A stretch of DNA of 64,000 nucleotides, taken from Candidatus Cloacimonetes bacterium 4572_55 (lineage in GTDB: Bacteria > 4572-55). The stretch covers positions 1-64,000 of the forward strand of contig NBMB01000001.1 in the NCBI GenBank assembly GCA_002084765.1. Direction: 5' to 3'. Positions 9,047 to 17,999 of this stretch are shown here, piece by piece. The notes under the pieces are model-generated. The model did no database searches and was not told where the DNA came from. It was given only the letters and a program-made list of their open reading frames with translations. Numbering within the stretch: position 1 is the first letter of the stretch; every line of letters begins with the position of its first letter. The translations under genes and the position numbers were made by a program.

Positions 9047-12000
9047 TCATAACTTTTGCGAATCCGGGGCTTGTCCCTGATAGATCGGCGCGGTAAAAGA
9101 GAATGTGGATCCTTTCGAGAGTTCGCTTTTTACCCAAACGCGCCCCCCATGACATTCCACCAACTTTTTCACAATCGCCAGTCCTAAGCCGGTTCGACTT
9201 TCGCCCGCGGTGGGTCGCGAGCTTAATTTCTGGAATGATCCGAAAACTTTTTTCATATCCTCTTTGGATAAGCCCAGCCCCTGATCCTTGACATGAACTG
9301 CTAGAAAATCTCCTTCCTTCGCCGCTTGGATCGTGATAGTTGTTTTGGAATGCGAGTATTTCAACGCGTTGCTGACCAGGTTGCCCAACACCTCCAGGAT
9401 GCGGTTGTAATCCACGAACATGGGGGGGAGTTCCTCTGGCAATTCCACACGGACTTGGATATTTTTTTTATCCGCTTGCAAATTATAAAGCGTCAGGCAC
9501 TCCTCAATGATTTTTTTGAAATCATGTCGTTCCCGATTCAGCTTCACCTTTCCGGATTCGATAGCGACCACATCCAATAGGCTGGTGATCATCTCGTGCA
9601 TGTGTTGCGCCAGATTCGTCATTAGCCGGAAGAGTCTTTTCTGCTCGTCGGGATCGATATCCTCGTCCTCAAGAATCTCGAGGTACGCGGTGATCACACC
9701 CAAGGGATTTCGCAAATCGTGAGCCGCCATGCCTAAAAATTGATTTTTTAGCCCGTTCAACTGTTCCAGATGCGTATTGATTTTTTGAAGCTTTTCCTTC
9801 TGCCGTTCCAGCTCCTCTTTTTTCTCGGCAATGATCTCCTGTCCATGATACAACTCTATATTTTTGTGGACAATTTCCTCAGTCCGTTCCTCAACCATTA
9901 TCTCCAGCACTGTTTTTTGCTGTCGCAGACGATGCGTCCGCCAGAAATATCCGCCGTAACCCACCCCGAAAATAGAAAAAATCAATAGGAAAATGAACCA
10001 GGAACGTCGCCAAAAAGGGGCGAGAATCGTAAAGCTGATTGAAGCGGGATGGGAGCTCCAAACGTTATCGTTATTTTTGGCTTTGACATGAAAAGTGTAG
10101 TTCCCGGCAGTAAGATTTGGGTAGCGGACATTTTTGATCATATTTTGTTTCGTCGGCTCCATCCAATCCGTCTCCAAGCCTTCCAGATAATATTGGTAAT
10201 AAACTTGATTTTCATTGACATATGATAACCCGCTGAATTTAAATGAGATATAGTTATCTTTACTATGAAAATTCATCCCGCTTCGCAATAGCTGTGGTTG
10301 CTCGTTGACAAGAAATTCTGTGATATAAATCGGCGGCGGCGTCAGATTGGTCGTTATTTTTTTTGGGTCTAATCTGGAAATTCCGCCAATTGTGCCGAAC
10401 CAGAGATACCCAGAATGATCCCGGATTGCCGCTCTCACGACGCCCTGATCATTAACCAATCCATGGGTGATGTTAAAATTACGAAATTCTTCCCCGTCGA
10501 ATTTATCGACGCCTTTATTTCCTTCAAACCAAATATTGCCGTCCAAATCCTCCACCAAAGAGTAGATCGTGTTATGGCTTAACCCGTCCTCCGTTGACAC
10601 GCCGTAAAATGCGCCGTTATCATAGTATGCCACGCCTTTTCCACCGTCAGATGCGATCCATATCCGCCCGCGGCTGTCCTCCATCAACATAGTGATATGG
10701 TCGTCGATCAGGCCGTTTTCTTCGGTAAAATTGACGAAATTCTCTCCGTCGTAGCGGCTGAGTCCTCTGCCTGTGCCGATCCAGATGGTTCCTTGTCGAT
10801 CCTGAATGATGGAGCGCACATGGTCATAAACCAATCCATCAGAAGAGGTCAATCGATCGAACGCGCCATCTCGATAAATGTATATACCAGAACCATTTGT
10901 CCCGAACCAGACTGAATTGTCACGCATGGCGCATCCAGTGTTTGCTCGTATAAAAAGCGGCTCTCCCCGGTCGATATTGACGATCACCTTGCCCTTTTTA
11001 TAATAACATAATTGCTGCCGCGTACCGATCCAGACTTGCCCGAGAAGGTCTTCTGTCAGCATCTCTATCTCATTGCTGGGGAGTCCCTCTTTCACGGTCA
11101 GATAGTCGTAGTGTTGTCCGTCGTATAGGCATATCCCCTCGTCGAAAGCACCGATCCAGATGCGATGCTGGCTGTCTTCGATAATGGAGCTGATCATGTT
11201 CTGCGGCAGACCGGAAACTGTGGTAAAATTGCAAAACGCCTGCCCCAGGAACTTGCATAGTCCGCCGCCGTTTGTTCCGATCCAGAGGGTATGCTCGCTA
11301 TCCTCCCACAGGGACCGAATCTGATTTCCTGCCAATCCGTGACGCGTGGAATAGATCGTCGGGTCTGTCGGAATAAGGGAATCGGAAAGATGAAAGGAGA
11401 TCACGCCGTGACCTTCCGTCGCCAAATACAGGATGTTGTTGGAATGATGCAGGACCGCGTTGACCCGGTCTTGAATATCCCAATCTTTCAGATTATAGAC
11501 TTGTATGATTGGATCGCCGGCTTCGTTCACGTCAAATCGGGCAAAGTTTCCGCCGGCTAACGCCAGCCAATGCCCGCCGAGATGATCCTGAGAAGACCCG
11601 GCAATTCGTGTCTCTGGTAAGCCGGGGAGCAGATAACACTTCTCCTTTTCTATATCCAGCCGCGCCAGGCCACCTCCCCACGAGCCGATCCAGATTTCTC
11701 CCAACCGATCCTCAAAAATCGTATTGACTCGGTTGTTTACCAAGGCATTTTCCATGCTGAAGACTGTCCATTGCAGATCATCCTTGCTATTGAACCGGAC
11801 TTGGCAGACCCCGCGATTTGTCGCTATCCAGATATCCCCATTTTTCGCTGTGTAGAACCCGTTGATTCGGTTATGAGGCAAGGGACTATTGCCTTCAGTC
11901 AATATATGTGGCGACTCGTTTAGATTTCCATAAATCACCCCACCGTTTTGCGTGCCAAGCCAAAAACGACCAAAACGATCTTCGTTGATGGCCGTAATAT

Positions 12001-12304
12001 TTTTATCTGGGAACGTATCAGAATTATAGACCAGGAAATCTTTGCCGTCATAACGACATGCGCCGTCATAGGTTCCAAACCACATATACCCAGTGCGGTC
12101 TTGATAGATAGCAAGAATCTGGCTCTGGGGCAGGCCGTCCGATGTGGTGTACGTATGAAAGACGTAATGCTGGCAAAACGCCGGAAATGCTGAAAAAAGG
12201 AAAATTATCAGAACCGCGATAAGACTGCCAGATATCAATCCTTTGTTCCAAATTTGTCTTTTGTGAAGACCAACTTTTTTCAGAATTATGCTTGGGAATG
12301 CCAT
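9047..12304 (-). CDS. Propeller-type sensor histidine kinase
   Basis: A 1085-residue membrane sensor. After an N-terminal signal/anchor (residues ~22-44) come about a dozen two-component-regulator propeller repeats (motifs such as IYQDRTGYMWFGTYDG, LWIGTNGGGL). A Y_Y_Y domain follows (about 690-760), then a transmembrane helix (RRSWFIFLLIFSIFGVGYGGYFW). The cytoplasmic part has a coiled coil, a HisKA box with the phosphorylated His in MAAHDLRNPLG (~residue 857), and a HATPase_c domain (NLVSNALKYSH, DQGLGL, TGLGLAIVKKL). Unlike the Bacteroides hybrid systems it has no receiver and no AraC domain, so it needs a separate partner. No response regulator adjoins; the only one in the window is at 40340-40714. 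The ligand is likely periplasmic, possibly a glycan. Confidence 0.93.
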   Translation of the reverse strand: MAFPSIILKKVGLHKRQIWNKGLISGSLIAVLIIFLFSAFPAFCQHYVFHTYTTSDGLPQSQILAIYQDRTGYMWFGTYDGACRYDGKDFLVYNSDTFPDKNITAINEDRFGRFWLGTQNGGVIYGNLNESPHILTEGNSPLPHNRINGFYTAKNGDIWIATNRGVCQVRFNSKDDLQWTVFSMENALVNNRVNTIFEDRLGEIWIGSWGGGLARLDIEKEKCYLLPGLPETRIAGSSQDHLGGHWLALAGGNFARFDVNEAGDPIIQVYNLKDWDIQDRVNAVLHHSNNILYLATEGHGVISFHLSDSLIPTDPTIYSTRHGLAGNQIRSLWEDSEHTLWIGTNGGGLCKFLGQAFCNFTTVSGLPQNMISSIIEDSQHRIWIGAFDEGICLYDGQHYDYLTVKEGLPSNEIEMLTEDLLGQVWIGTRQQLCYYKKGKVIVNIDRGEPLFIRANTGCAMRDNSVWFGTNGSGIYIYRDGAFDRLTSSDGLVYDHVRSIIQDRQGTIWIGTGRGLSRYDGENFVNFTEENGLIDDHITMLMEDSRGRIWIASDGGKGVAYYDNGAFYGVSTEDGLSHNTIYSLVEDLDGNIWFEGNKGVDKFDGEEFRNFNITHGLVNDQGVVRAAIRDHSGYLWFGTIGGISRLDPKKITTNLTPPPIYITEFLVNEQPQLLRSGMNFHSKDNYISFKFSGLSYVNENQVYYQYYLEGLETDWMEPTKQNMIKNVRYPNLTAGNYTFHVKAKNNDNVWSSHPASISFTILAPFWRRSWFIFLLIFSIFGVGYGGYFWRTHRLRQQKTVLEIMVEERTEEIVHKNIELYHGQEIIAEKKEELERQKEKLQKINTHLEQLNGLKNQFLGMAAHDLRNPLGVITAYLEILEDEDIDPDEQKRLFRLMTNLAQHMHEMITSLLDVVAIESGKVKLNRERHDFKKIIEECLTLYNLQADKKNIQVRVELPEELPPMFVDYNRILEVLGNLVSNALKYSHSKTTITIQAAKEGDFLAVHVKDQGLGLSKEDMKKVFGSFQKLSSRPTAGESRTGLGLAIVKKLVECHGGRVWVKSELSKGSTFSFTAPIYQGQAPDSQKL

Positions 12305-12597
12305 TTAGATAGTTTCTCGATTTCAAGTATTAGGGTAGTGTTCCATGCTGATGGTGGGGTCGTCCAGTGGATTATTTCAGGCTATTGAATGGCGAGGTGG
12401 CGATGTCTCACTGTGCAGACATTCTTTCCTCTGAGACAAAGTGCCTACAATAAGAAATAACCAATTTACTATTTTCTGTCAAGGGAAAAATCATAGCGAA
12501 AACGGGTCATACGCTGTATCTTATATCCGGACAGAAAGCGATTGAGCGAATTATGATCGAAAATTTTTTATTTCAAAAAAAGAGGAGAGGACGCGAT

Positions 12598-13680
12598 ATG
12601 CTCAGCAAATCTCAATTTGAGCGATTAATTGCCCGTGGGAAAGAGTTGGATCATGCTATGACAGATCTGCAGATATTCAAGGATCAAAAAAAGCTGAAAG
12701 ATACTGCAAAAGAGAGTGCTCAGGTTCAGGAATTGATCTCGGCTTATCGGGAATATCAGGATTTGCTGGGGACCATAGCCGATGAGGAGGACATTCTAAA
12801 AAACGACGACGATCCTGAATTGGTGGAGTTGGCGCGAGAGGAGTTGGAGATCCATCAGAAGGAAAAAGTGCTGATAGAGAATCGAATTCGAAGTTTGTTG
12901 CTGCCTCACGATCCCAATGATAGCCGGAATGTCATTGTTGAGATTCGAGCTGGGACCGGAGGCGAGGAGTCGGGTCTGTTCGCTGCGGATTTGTTCCGCA
13001 TGTATTCTCGTTACGCGGAATTGAACCGCTGGAAAATCGACGTGATGAGCTCCAATTCGACTGGCGTGGGCGGGTTTAAGGAAATCGTTTTTTCCGTCGA
13101 AGGCAGTGAAGTTTACAGCAAAATGAAGTATGAGAGCGGAACCCATCGGGTGCAGCGGGTGCCACAGACCGAGTCCAGTGGCCGTATCCACACCAGCGCG
13201 GCGACTGTGGCGATTATGCCGGAAGCCGACGAGGTGGATGTGGAGATCAAACCCAATGAGATACGGGTTGACGTGTATCGCTCATCGGGACCGGGTGGAC
13301 AGTCGGTCAATACAACCGATTCAGCGGTGCGGATCACACACGTACCGACGGGTCTGGTCGTCTCATGCCAGGACGAAAAATCGCAGCATAAGAATAGGTC
13401 AAGAGCCATGAAAGTGCTGCGTTCTCGTTTGTTGGAGCGGGCGATCAATGAACAGCAGGAGAGATTGTCGCATAAACGCAAGTTGCAAGTCGGTTCCGGG
13501 GATCGGAGTGGGAAAATTCGCACGTATAACTTCCCGCAGGGACGGATCACCGACCATCGTATCGGCTTGACATTGTATAAATTAGATGCTGTGCTTAATG
13601 GAGAATTGGACGAGCTGATCTCCTCCTTGACCGCTGCCGATGAAAAAGAACAGTTGGAGGAATTGAGCGAAAAATCTTAG
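12598..13680 (+). CDS. prfA: Peptide chain release factor 1
   Basis: Releases the peptide at UAA and UAG codons. I start it at the ATG at 12598, which follows an AGAGGAGAGG site and gives 360 residues, the usual RF1 length; an upstream ATG at 12553 would add 15 unmatched residues. The GGQ tripeptide falls at residues 233-235, the same numbers as in E. coli RF1. The anticodon-like tripeptide reads PQT ([14 protein letters not shown]), fitting the PxT motif of RF1 rather than the SPF of RF2. The methyltransferase gene prmC that often follows prfA is absent here; an SbcC-like gene follows after 51 bp. Confidence 0.97.
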   Translation: MLSKSQFERLIARGKELDHAMTDLQIFKDQKKLKDTAKESAQVQELISAYREYQDLLGTIADEEDILKNDDDPELVELAREELEIHQKEKVLIENRIRSLLLPHDPNDSRNVIVEIRAGTGGEESGLFAADLFRMYSRYAELNRWKIDVMSSNSTGVGGFKEIVFSVEGSEVYSKMKYESGTHRVQRVPQTESSGRIHTSAATVAIMPEADEVDVEIKPNEIRVDVYRSSGPGGQSVNTTDSAVRITHVPTGLVVSCQDEKSQHKNRSRAMKVLRSRLLERAINEQQERLSHKRKLQVGSGDRSGKIRTYNFPQGRITDHRIGLTLYKLDAVLNGELDELISSLTAADEKEQLEELSEKS

Positions 13681-13731
13681 AAATCAAACGGATTGATATG
13701 CCATATTCATACGAAAAATTGGGGGGAAAGT

Positions 13732-16700
13732 ATGCAAATCACAAAAGTGGTACTGGAAAATTTCAAGAATTATAAGGATGCGGAATACAGTTTCCAACCG
13801 GGGACAAACGCGATTTGCGGACCAAACGGAGCCGGTAAGACAACAATAATCGAAGCCATTGCTTATGCGCTTTTCGACTATGTTCCTTATAAAAAAATGG
13901 ATTTGGTCAGGCGAGGAGCCAAGCGCGGCGAGGTTCGGGTCACTTTTTTATCCGCGTCTGATAACCGCCCTTACACTGTGGTGCGAAGTACCGGAACCGT
14001 CTATTATGTAGTGGACAACCAGTTAAATTCTCGGATTGCGGAGAAAAAACGGGATACATTGGCGTGGTTATACCCACATTTGGGCTTGGATCCAACGACC
14101 AACTTGTCGGAATTTTTTCAGACAACTATCGGAGTTCCCCAGGGGACTTTCACGTCAGATTTCCAAAAAACACCAGCCACTCGTAAGTCTATATTTGACA
14201 AAGTATTACGAATCGATGAATTTCGTTTTGCCTCGGATAAGTTGCTCGATACTCAGCGGCTGAATGAAGCCAAGCGTCAGGATCGGAAAAATAAGGCGGC
14301 TTCTCTTGACGGGGAGCTAAAACAGGCTCCCATTGTGACGGATGATCTGAAAAAAACGGAACTCTTGATCTCTAATTTGCAAGGCAAAGTTAAAGAGTTG
14401 GAGGAAAGGGTGTCAGAAAATCTTGATCGATTAAAAGAGACTGATGATCTGGTTCGTCGGGTTGGTGAGCTAAAGGCTCTGTCGGAGCGGACTCGTCTGC
14501 AAAAATTCCATGCGGATCAAAATCGGAACGCGGCTCAGAAAATTATAGAATCCGCGGAAGTCGCGCAGCAGATTATTGATGAAACCGATATCGGATATCG
14601 ATCTTATTTGGCGACTTCGGAAAAAATCGAGGAGCTGAATCAGCGACGAAAGGAGCGAGATAAGGCGCGTCGTCAATCCCATGAAAAAGATCAAGAATTG
14701 ATCCAACTTCGGTATGAATTCAAGGCGATCCGCGAGAAGTTACAACAGATCGAGCAGGATAAGGACGCGTTGGATGATTTGCGTCCTAAGCTGATCGAAC
14801 AGAATCAGTTAGAAGATGATCTGACAAAGCTCCAAACCAATTTTGGAGCTTTGAGACAGTTGGAGGCGCAGATGAAAAGCCTTCAAAAGGAGGTTCGGAT
14901 AATCGAACAACGGGTTCTTGGGCTGGACAAAAAAATTGCCGAGTCTGAGGGATGCCGCCCGTTGGCAGAAAAAGTGGACCAGTTGGAAAATGAATGGTCA
15001 GAGCTTCAGGAAAAGGAGCAGTCTTATAAGAGGATTCGTTTCCAACGGCAACAGTGGTCAGAGCAATCCGGCAAGCTGAAAACGCAACTCGGTCAATTGT
15101 CGTCCCAACTGCGGGAGGTCCAAGAACTGTCCGAGAAAATAGAGACTTTGATCCCCCTTGCGGAGCAATATGAGGGCTTGTGCGATCGGCAGTCTGCGCT
15201 GCAAAATCAGTCCGCCGAGATGAAGGCAAAGATGGAAAACGATAAACGTGTCTTGCGCCAAGTAAAAGGCGGTTTATGCCCTTTTTTAAATGAAAAATGT
15301 CGGAATGTGCCGGAAAATCAAACGCTGGAGGACTTTTTCAAGACCGAGGTCGAGGATCATTCTCAACATGCGGGTCGTCTGAAAAAAGAGCTTCGAGATA
15401 TGAAAAAACAGGTGACAAAAGCGAAAGACGCGGCGATTCAGGTGCAAGGGATGAGGCAATTGAATCGGCAACGGGATCATCTGCACGCGCAAATTTCCCA
15501 AATGAATGACGAATCAAAAATTTTGGGAGAGAAATTGTCGTCTCACCCGTGTGTGGATCGATCTGATTTGAAGAAGTTGCAGGATGAGATGGGAAAATTG
15601 CGCCGAAGATTGGGCGAGGCAAGGAAAGCTCGGAGCCAATATCAGATGCTGACGATGATCCAGGATCAGCGACGGGATCAGCAGACGGATCTCATGGGGA
15701 AGCGAGATGAGTTGCGGGTGACAGAGGAGAATATTGCTCCTCTTGCCGATACGCAAAAAAAAATGAGAGATGTCCGAGGTCAATTGAAAAAATTGGGAGA
15801 TCCTTACGCGCATTCGGTTGCATTGCAGAAAAATATCGATACGGAATCTGTGCAAAAACAAAAATTTGCCGATTTGGAAAAAATTGGGAAGCAGGCGCGT
15901 GTGGATCATGCCGCTCTCACTGAGGCGTTGAAAATTTATGATACGTTGGATGAAGAATGGCAGCTCGCTCGGTCGGATCAGAGGAGGTATGAGTCCGATT
16001 ACACGCGTTATTTGGCGCATGAGCGGGACGCGAAAACATTGCCGACAGCTCGAAAATCGTATGAAGACGCGGTCAAGAAGGTCGAGGCGGTCGATCAAGA
16101 CCTGCAAGTCCATGAGCGACAGTTCCAAGAAGCCAACGCGTTGTATGATCAAAAAAAGCATGTCGGTTTGCAGGAACTGACGGCGCAACTTCGAGATCAG
16201 ACCACGGTCTCGAAAGAAAATTTGCGTCATAATCAAGAAAAAATTAAAGGCTTAAAGGAACGAAAAATCTATTTGGATCAGTTGGCTCGGGAGCGAGAAA
16301 AAATTCAGAGTGCTTTGAATCAATTAGAAAAAATGGAATCTTTTATCACTTTTACCAGAAATTTGTTAAAAGAGGCTGGTCCCCATATTGCCACGCTCTA
16401 TCAAGTCAATATTTCTCGTATTGCGGATGGTATTTATCGGGAGATATCCGGAAATTTCTCATTAACTTTAAGCTGGGCAAGCGATTATGAAATATTGATC
16501 GAGGAGGAAGGACGCGTTCGATCTTTCAACAACCTGTCCGGCGGCGAGCAGATGACCGCGGCTCTTGCCATCCGATTGGCTCTCTTGCGGGAGTTGTCTA
16601 ACGTGGATCTGGCGTTTTTTGACGAGCCGACCGCCAATATGGACGAGTCCCGACGGCGGAATCTTGCTGAGCAGATCCGACAGATTAAGGGGTTTTCCCA

Positions 16701-16794
16701 ACTGTTTGTGATCAGCCATGACGATACTTTTGAGCGGGTGACGGATCATGCGATTCGAGTCAATGAGGATGGATATGAAGAGTCCGCTGATTAA
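13732..16794 (+). CDS. Rad50/SbcC-like SMC-family ATPase
   Basis: A 1020-residue double-strand-break-repair ATPase of the Rad50/SbcC class. It has a Walker A (GPNGAGKTT, ~30-38), two very long heptad coiled coils, and a C-terminal signature (NNLSGGEQM) with Walker B (LAFFDEPTANMD). Mid-coil, where Rad50 has its CxxC zinc hook, it has CPFLNEKC, two cysteines six residues apart. The start ATG at 13732 has a GGGGGG site; an upstream ATG (13693) is less likely. The usual partner Mre11/SbcD is not adjacent; instead a NurA nuclease follows. The last residues (EESAD) are encoded by a copy of the dispersed repeat, and the gene's 3' end is tandemly duplicated. Confidence 0.93.
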   Translation: MQITKVVLENFKNYKDAEYSFQPGTNAICGPNGAGKTTIIEAIAYALFDYVPYKKMDLVRRGAKRGEVRVTFLSASDNRPYTVVRSTGTVYYVVDNQLNSRIAEKKRDTLAWLYPHLGLDPTTNLSEFFQTTIGVPQGTFTSDFQKTPATRKSIFDKVLRIDEFRFASDKLLDTQRLNEAKRQDRKNKAASLDGELKQAPIVTDDLKKTELLISNLQGKVKELEERVSENLDRLKETDDLVRRVGELKALSERTRLQKFHADQNRNAAQKIIESAEVAQQIIDETDIGYRSYLATSEKIEELNQRRKERDKARRQSHEKDQELIQLRYEFKAIREKLQQIEQDKDALDDLRPKLIEQNQLEDDLTKLQTNFGALRQLEAQMKSLQKEVRIIEQRVLGLDKKIAESEGCRPLAEKVDQLENEWSELQEKEQSYKRIRFQRQQWSEQSGKLKTQLGQLSSQLREVQELSEKIETLIPLAEQYEGLCDRQSALQNQSAEMKAKMENDKRVLRQVKGGLCPFLNEKCRNVPENQTLEDFFKTEVEDHSQHAGRLKKELRDMKKQVTKAKDAAIQVQGMRQLNRQRDHLHAQISQMNDESKILGEKLSSHPCVDRSDLKKLQDEMGKLRRRLGEARKARSQYQMLTMIQDQRRDQQTDLMGKRDELRVTEENIAPLADTQKKMRDVRGQLKKLGDPYAHSVALQKNIDTESVQKQKFADLEKIGKQARVDHAALTEALKIYDTLDEEWQLARSDQRRYESDYTRYLAHERDAKTLPTARKSYEDAVKKVEAVDQDLQVHERQFQEANALYDQKKHVGLQELTAQLRDQTTVSKENLRHNQEKIKGLKERKIYLDQLAREREKIQSALNQLEKMESFITFTRNLLKEAGPHIATLYQVNISRIADGIYREISGNFSLTLSWASDYEILIEEEGRVRSFNNLSGGEQMTAALAIRLALLRELSNVDLAFFDEPTANMDESRRRNLAEQIRQIKGFSQLFVISHDDTFERVTDHAIRVNEDGYEESAD

Positions 16795-16893
16795 TTCAAT
16801 TATATAAAGTTGAAGATAAAGAAGAGTCCGCTGATTACGCGGATTAATTCAATTATATAAAGTTGAAGATAAAGAAGAGTCCGCTGATTACGA
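16777..16893. repeat. Tandem duplication spanning the sbcC-nurA junction
   Basis: Two and a half head-to-tail copies of a 44-53 bp unit that begins GAAGAGTCCGCTGATTA and ends AAGTTGAAGATAAA. The second copy carries an extra CGCGGATTA, so the unit includes a GATTACGCGGATT-type dispersed repeat. Copy one overlaps the last codons of the sbcC-like gene. Copy three lies in the open nurA reading frame, just upstream of its first ATG. Confidence 0.95.
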
Positions 16894-16915
16894 AGTAAGA
16901 GAGACGCTGCGCCGG

Positions 16916-17992
16916 ATGTTGGTGGATTTTAGCCGAGAATCGCCGGATGAGGTTCGGTCGCGGCTGGATAAGGGCTGGCACGGCGCGACGATTTCTAAGG
17001 AATGGGAGAAATATCCTGATTTTCGGACGCCGTTCAACGTTTCGTGGGAGAACCATCGGCAGGCGCGGGAATGGGCGTATCGCCATCTATTGCACAGACC
17101 TACTTTTGCCGTAGATGGATCGCAAATTCGACCGTCGCCGGATCAACCTCTGTTTCCTGTGGGAATTGTTCAGATCGGTTGGTTTGAGAACCGCCACACG
17201 CCTGATGGAGATTATATAAAGGATAATGAAATCGAGGTTTTGCCGCCGAATCGGTTGCAACAGGAGAAGGAAACAAGCTATTCCCCAAGCTACTCCCAAG
17301 CGGTTGATTTGATTAGAACGCGTATGGAAATGGCTCGAATTCGACGATATATCGAAGAGATCCCGAGCGACTGCTCGCATAAGCCGATGATTTTTTACGA
17401 CGGTCCCCTGCTTCTTTCCTTTGCCGAGCGGTTAAAGGAGACCAAGCAGGAATACATCGCAGAGCTTATGCGGCTTTTGAATATTTCAGCCGAGAAGCGC
17501 GTGCCGATCATTGGTTTTACCGCGCATTCTCGCGCATTTGACGTCATCCGCATGCTGGGCACTTATTATCGAGAACGGATCGATCCGAGCGCAGTTTACG
17601 ACGCGCAATTGTTGGGTCCCCTGCTGAAAATCGGGGAGCGCACCCCGATTATGATCTCTCGGCGGATGGGAATTCAGCAGGAATATCATAAAAATTGGCA
17701 GAACAATATCGGATTTTTTTATCTGAAAATGTCGAACCGCTCTCTGCCATCTCGTATTGAGTTTCCGCTCTGGATGTATGAAGAGGGATTTTCGGACGCG
17801 GTCAATATCATACGCGGCGAAATCATTGTCGGCAGCGGGTACCCCTATTGTCTGGAGACCGCAGACGCGGCGTCGGTCATCACCCATCAAGATCAAGAGC
17901 TATTTTTTCGACTTTTGCAATCTTTTGCAGGGAAAAATGGATGGGATTGGTCGAAGTCGGCAAAAATGACGAGCAAACGGCGGCGGAGATAA
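16916..17992 (+). CDS. NurA-domain 5'-3' nuclease
   Basis: A 358-residue NurA-family protein. Family motifs are AVDGSQI near residue 65 (the metal-binding Asp), FYDGPLLLSFAERL near 160, and a C-terminal EFPLWMYEEG followed by GYPYCLETADA. NurA resects DNA ends with HerA or, by gene order, with Mre11-Rad50. Here it follows the Rad50-like gene directly, which supports a resection module without HerA in view. The first ATG gives the stated start, but the reading frame stays open upstream from 16835 through repeat copy three (encoding ...EESADYEVRETLRR...). There is no good ribosome site before 16916, so the true start may have been lost or altered when the repeat expanded. Confidence 0.88.
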   Translation: MLVDFSRESPDEVRSRLDKGWHGATISKEWEKYPDFRTPFNVSWENHRQAREWAYRHLLHRPTFAVDGSQIRPSPDQPLFPVGIVQIGWFENRHTPDGDYIKDNEIEVLPPNRLQQEKETSYSPSYSQAVDLIRTRMEMARIRRYIEEIPSDCSHKPMIFYDGPLLLSFAERLKETKQEYIAELMRLLNISAEKRVPIIGFTAHSRAFDVIRMLGTYYRERIDPSAVYDAQLLGPLLKIGERTPIMISRRMGIQQEYHKNWQNNIGFFYLKMSNRSLPSRIEFPLWMYEEGFSDAVNIIRGEIIVGSGYPYCLETADAASVITHQDQELFFRLLQSFAGKNGWDWSKSAKMTSKRRRR

Positions 17993-17999
17993 CTGAAAT

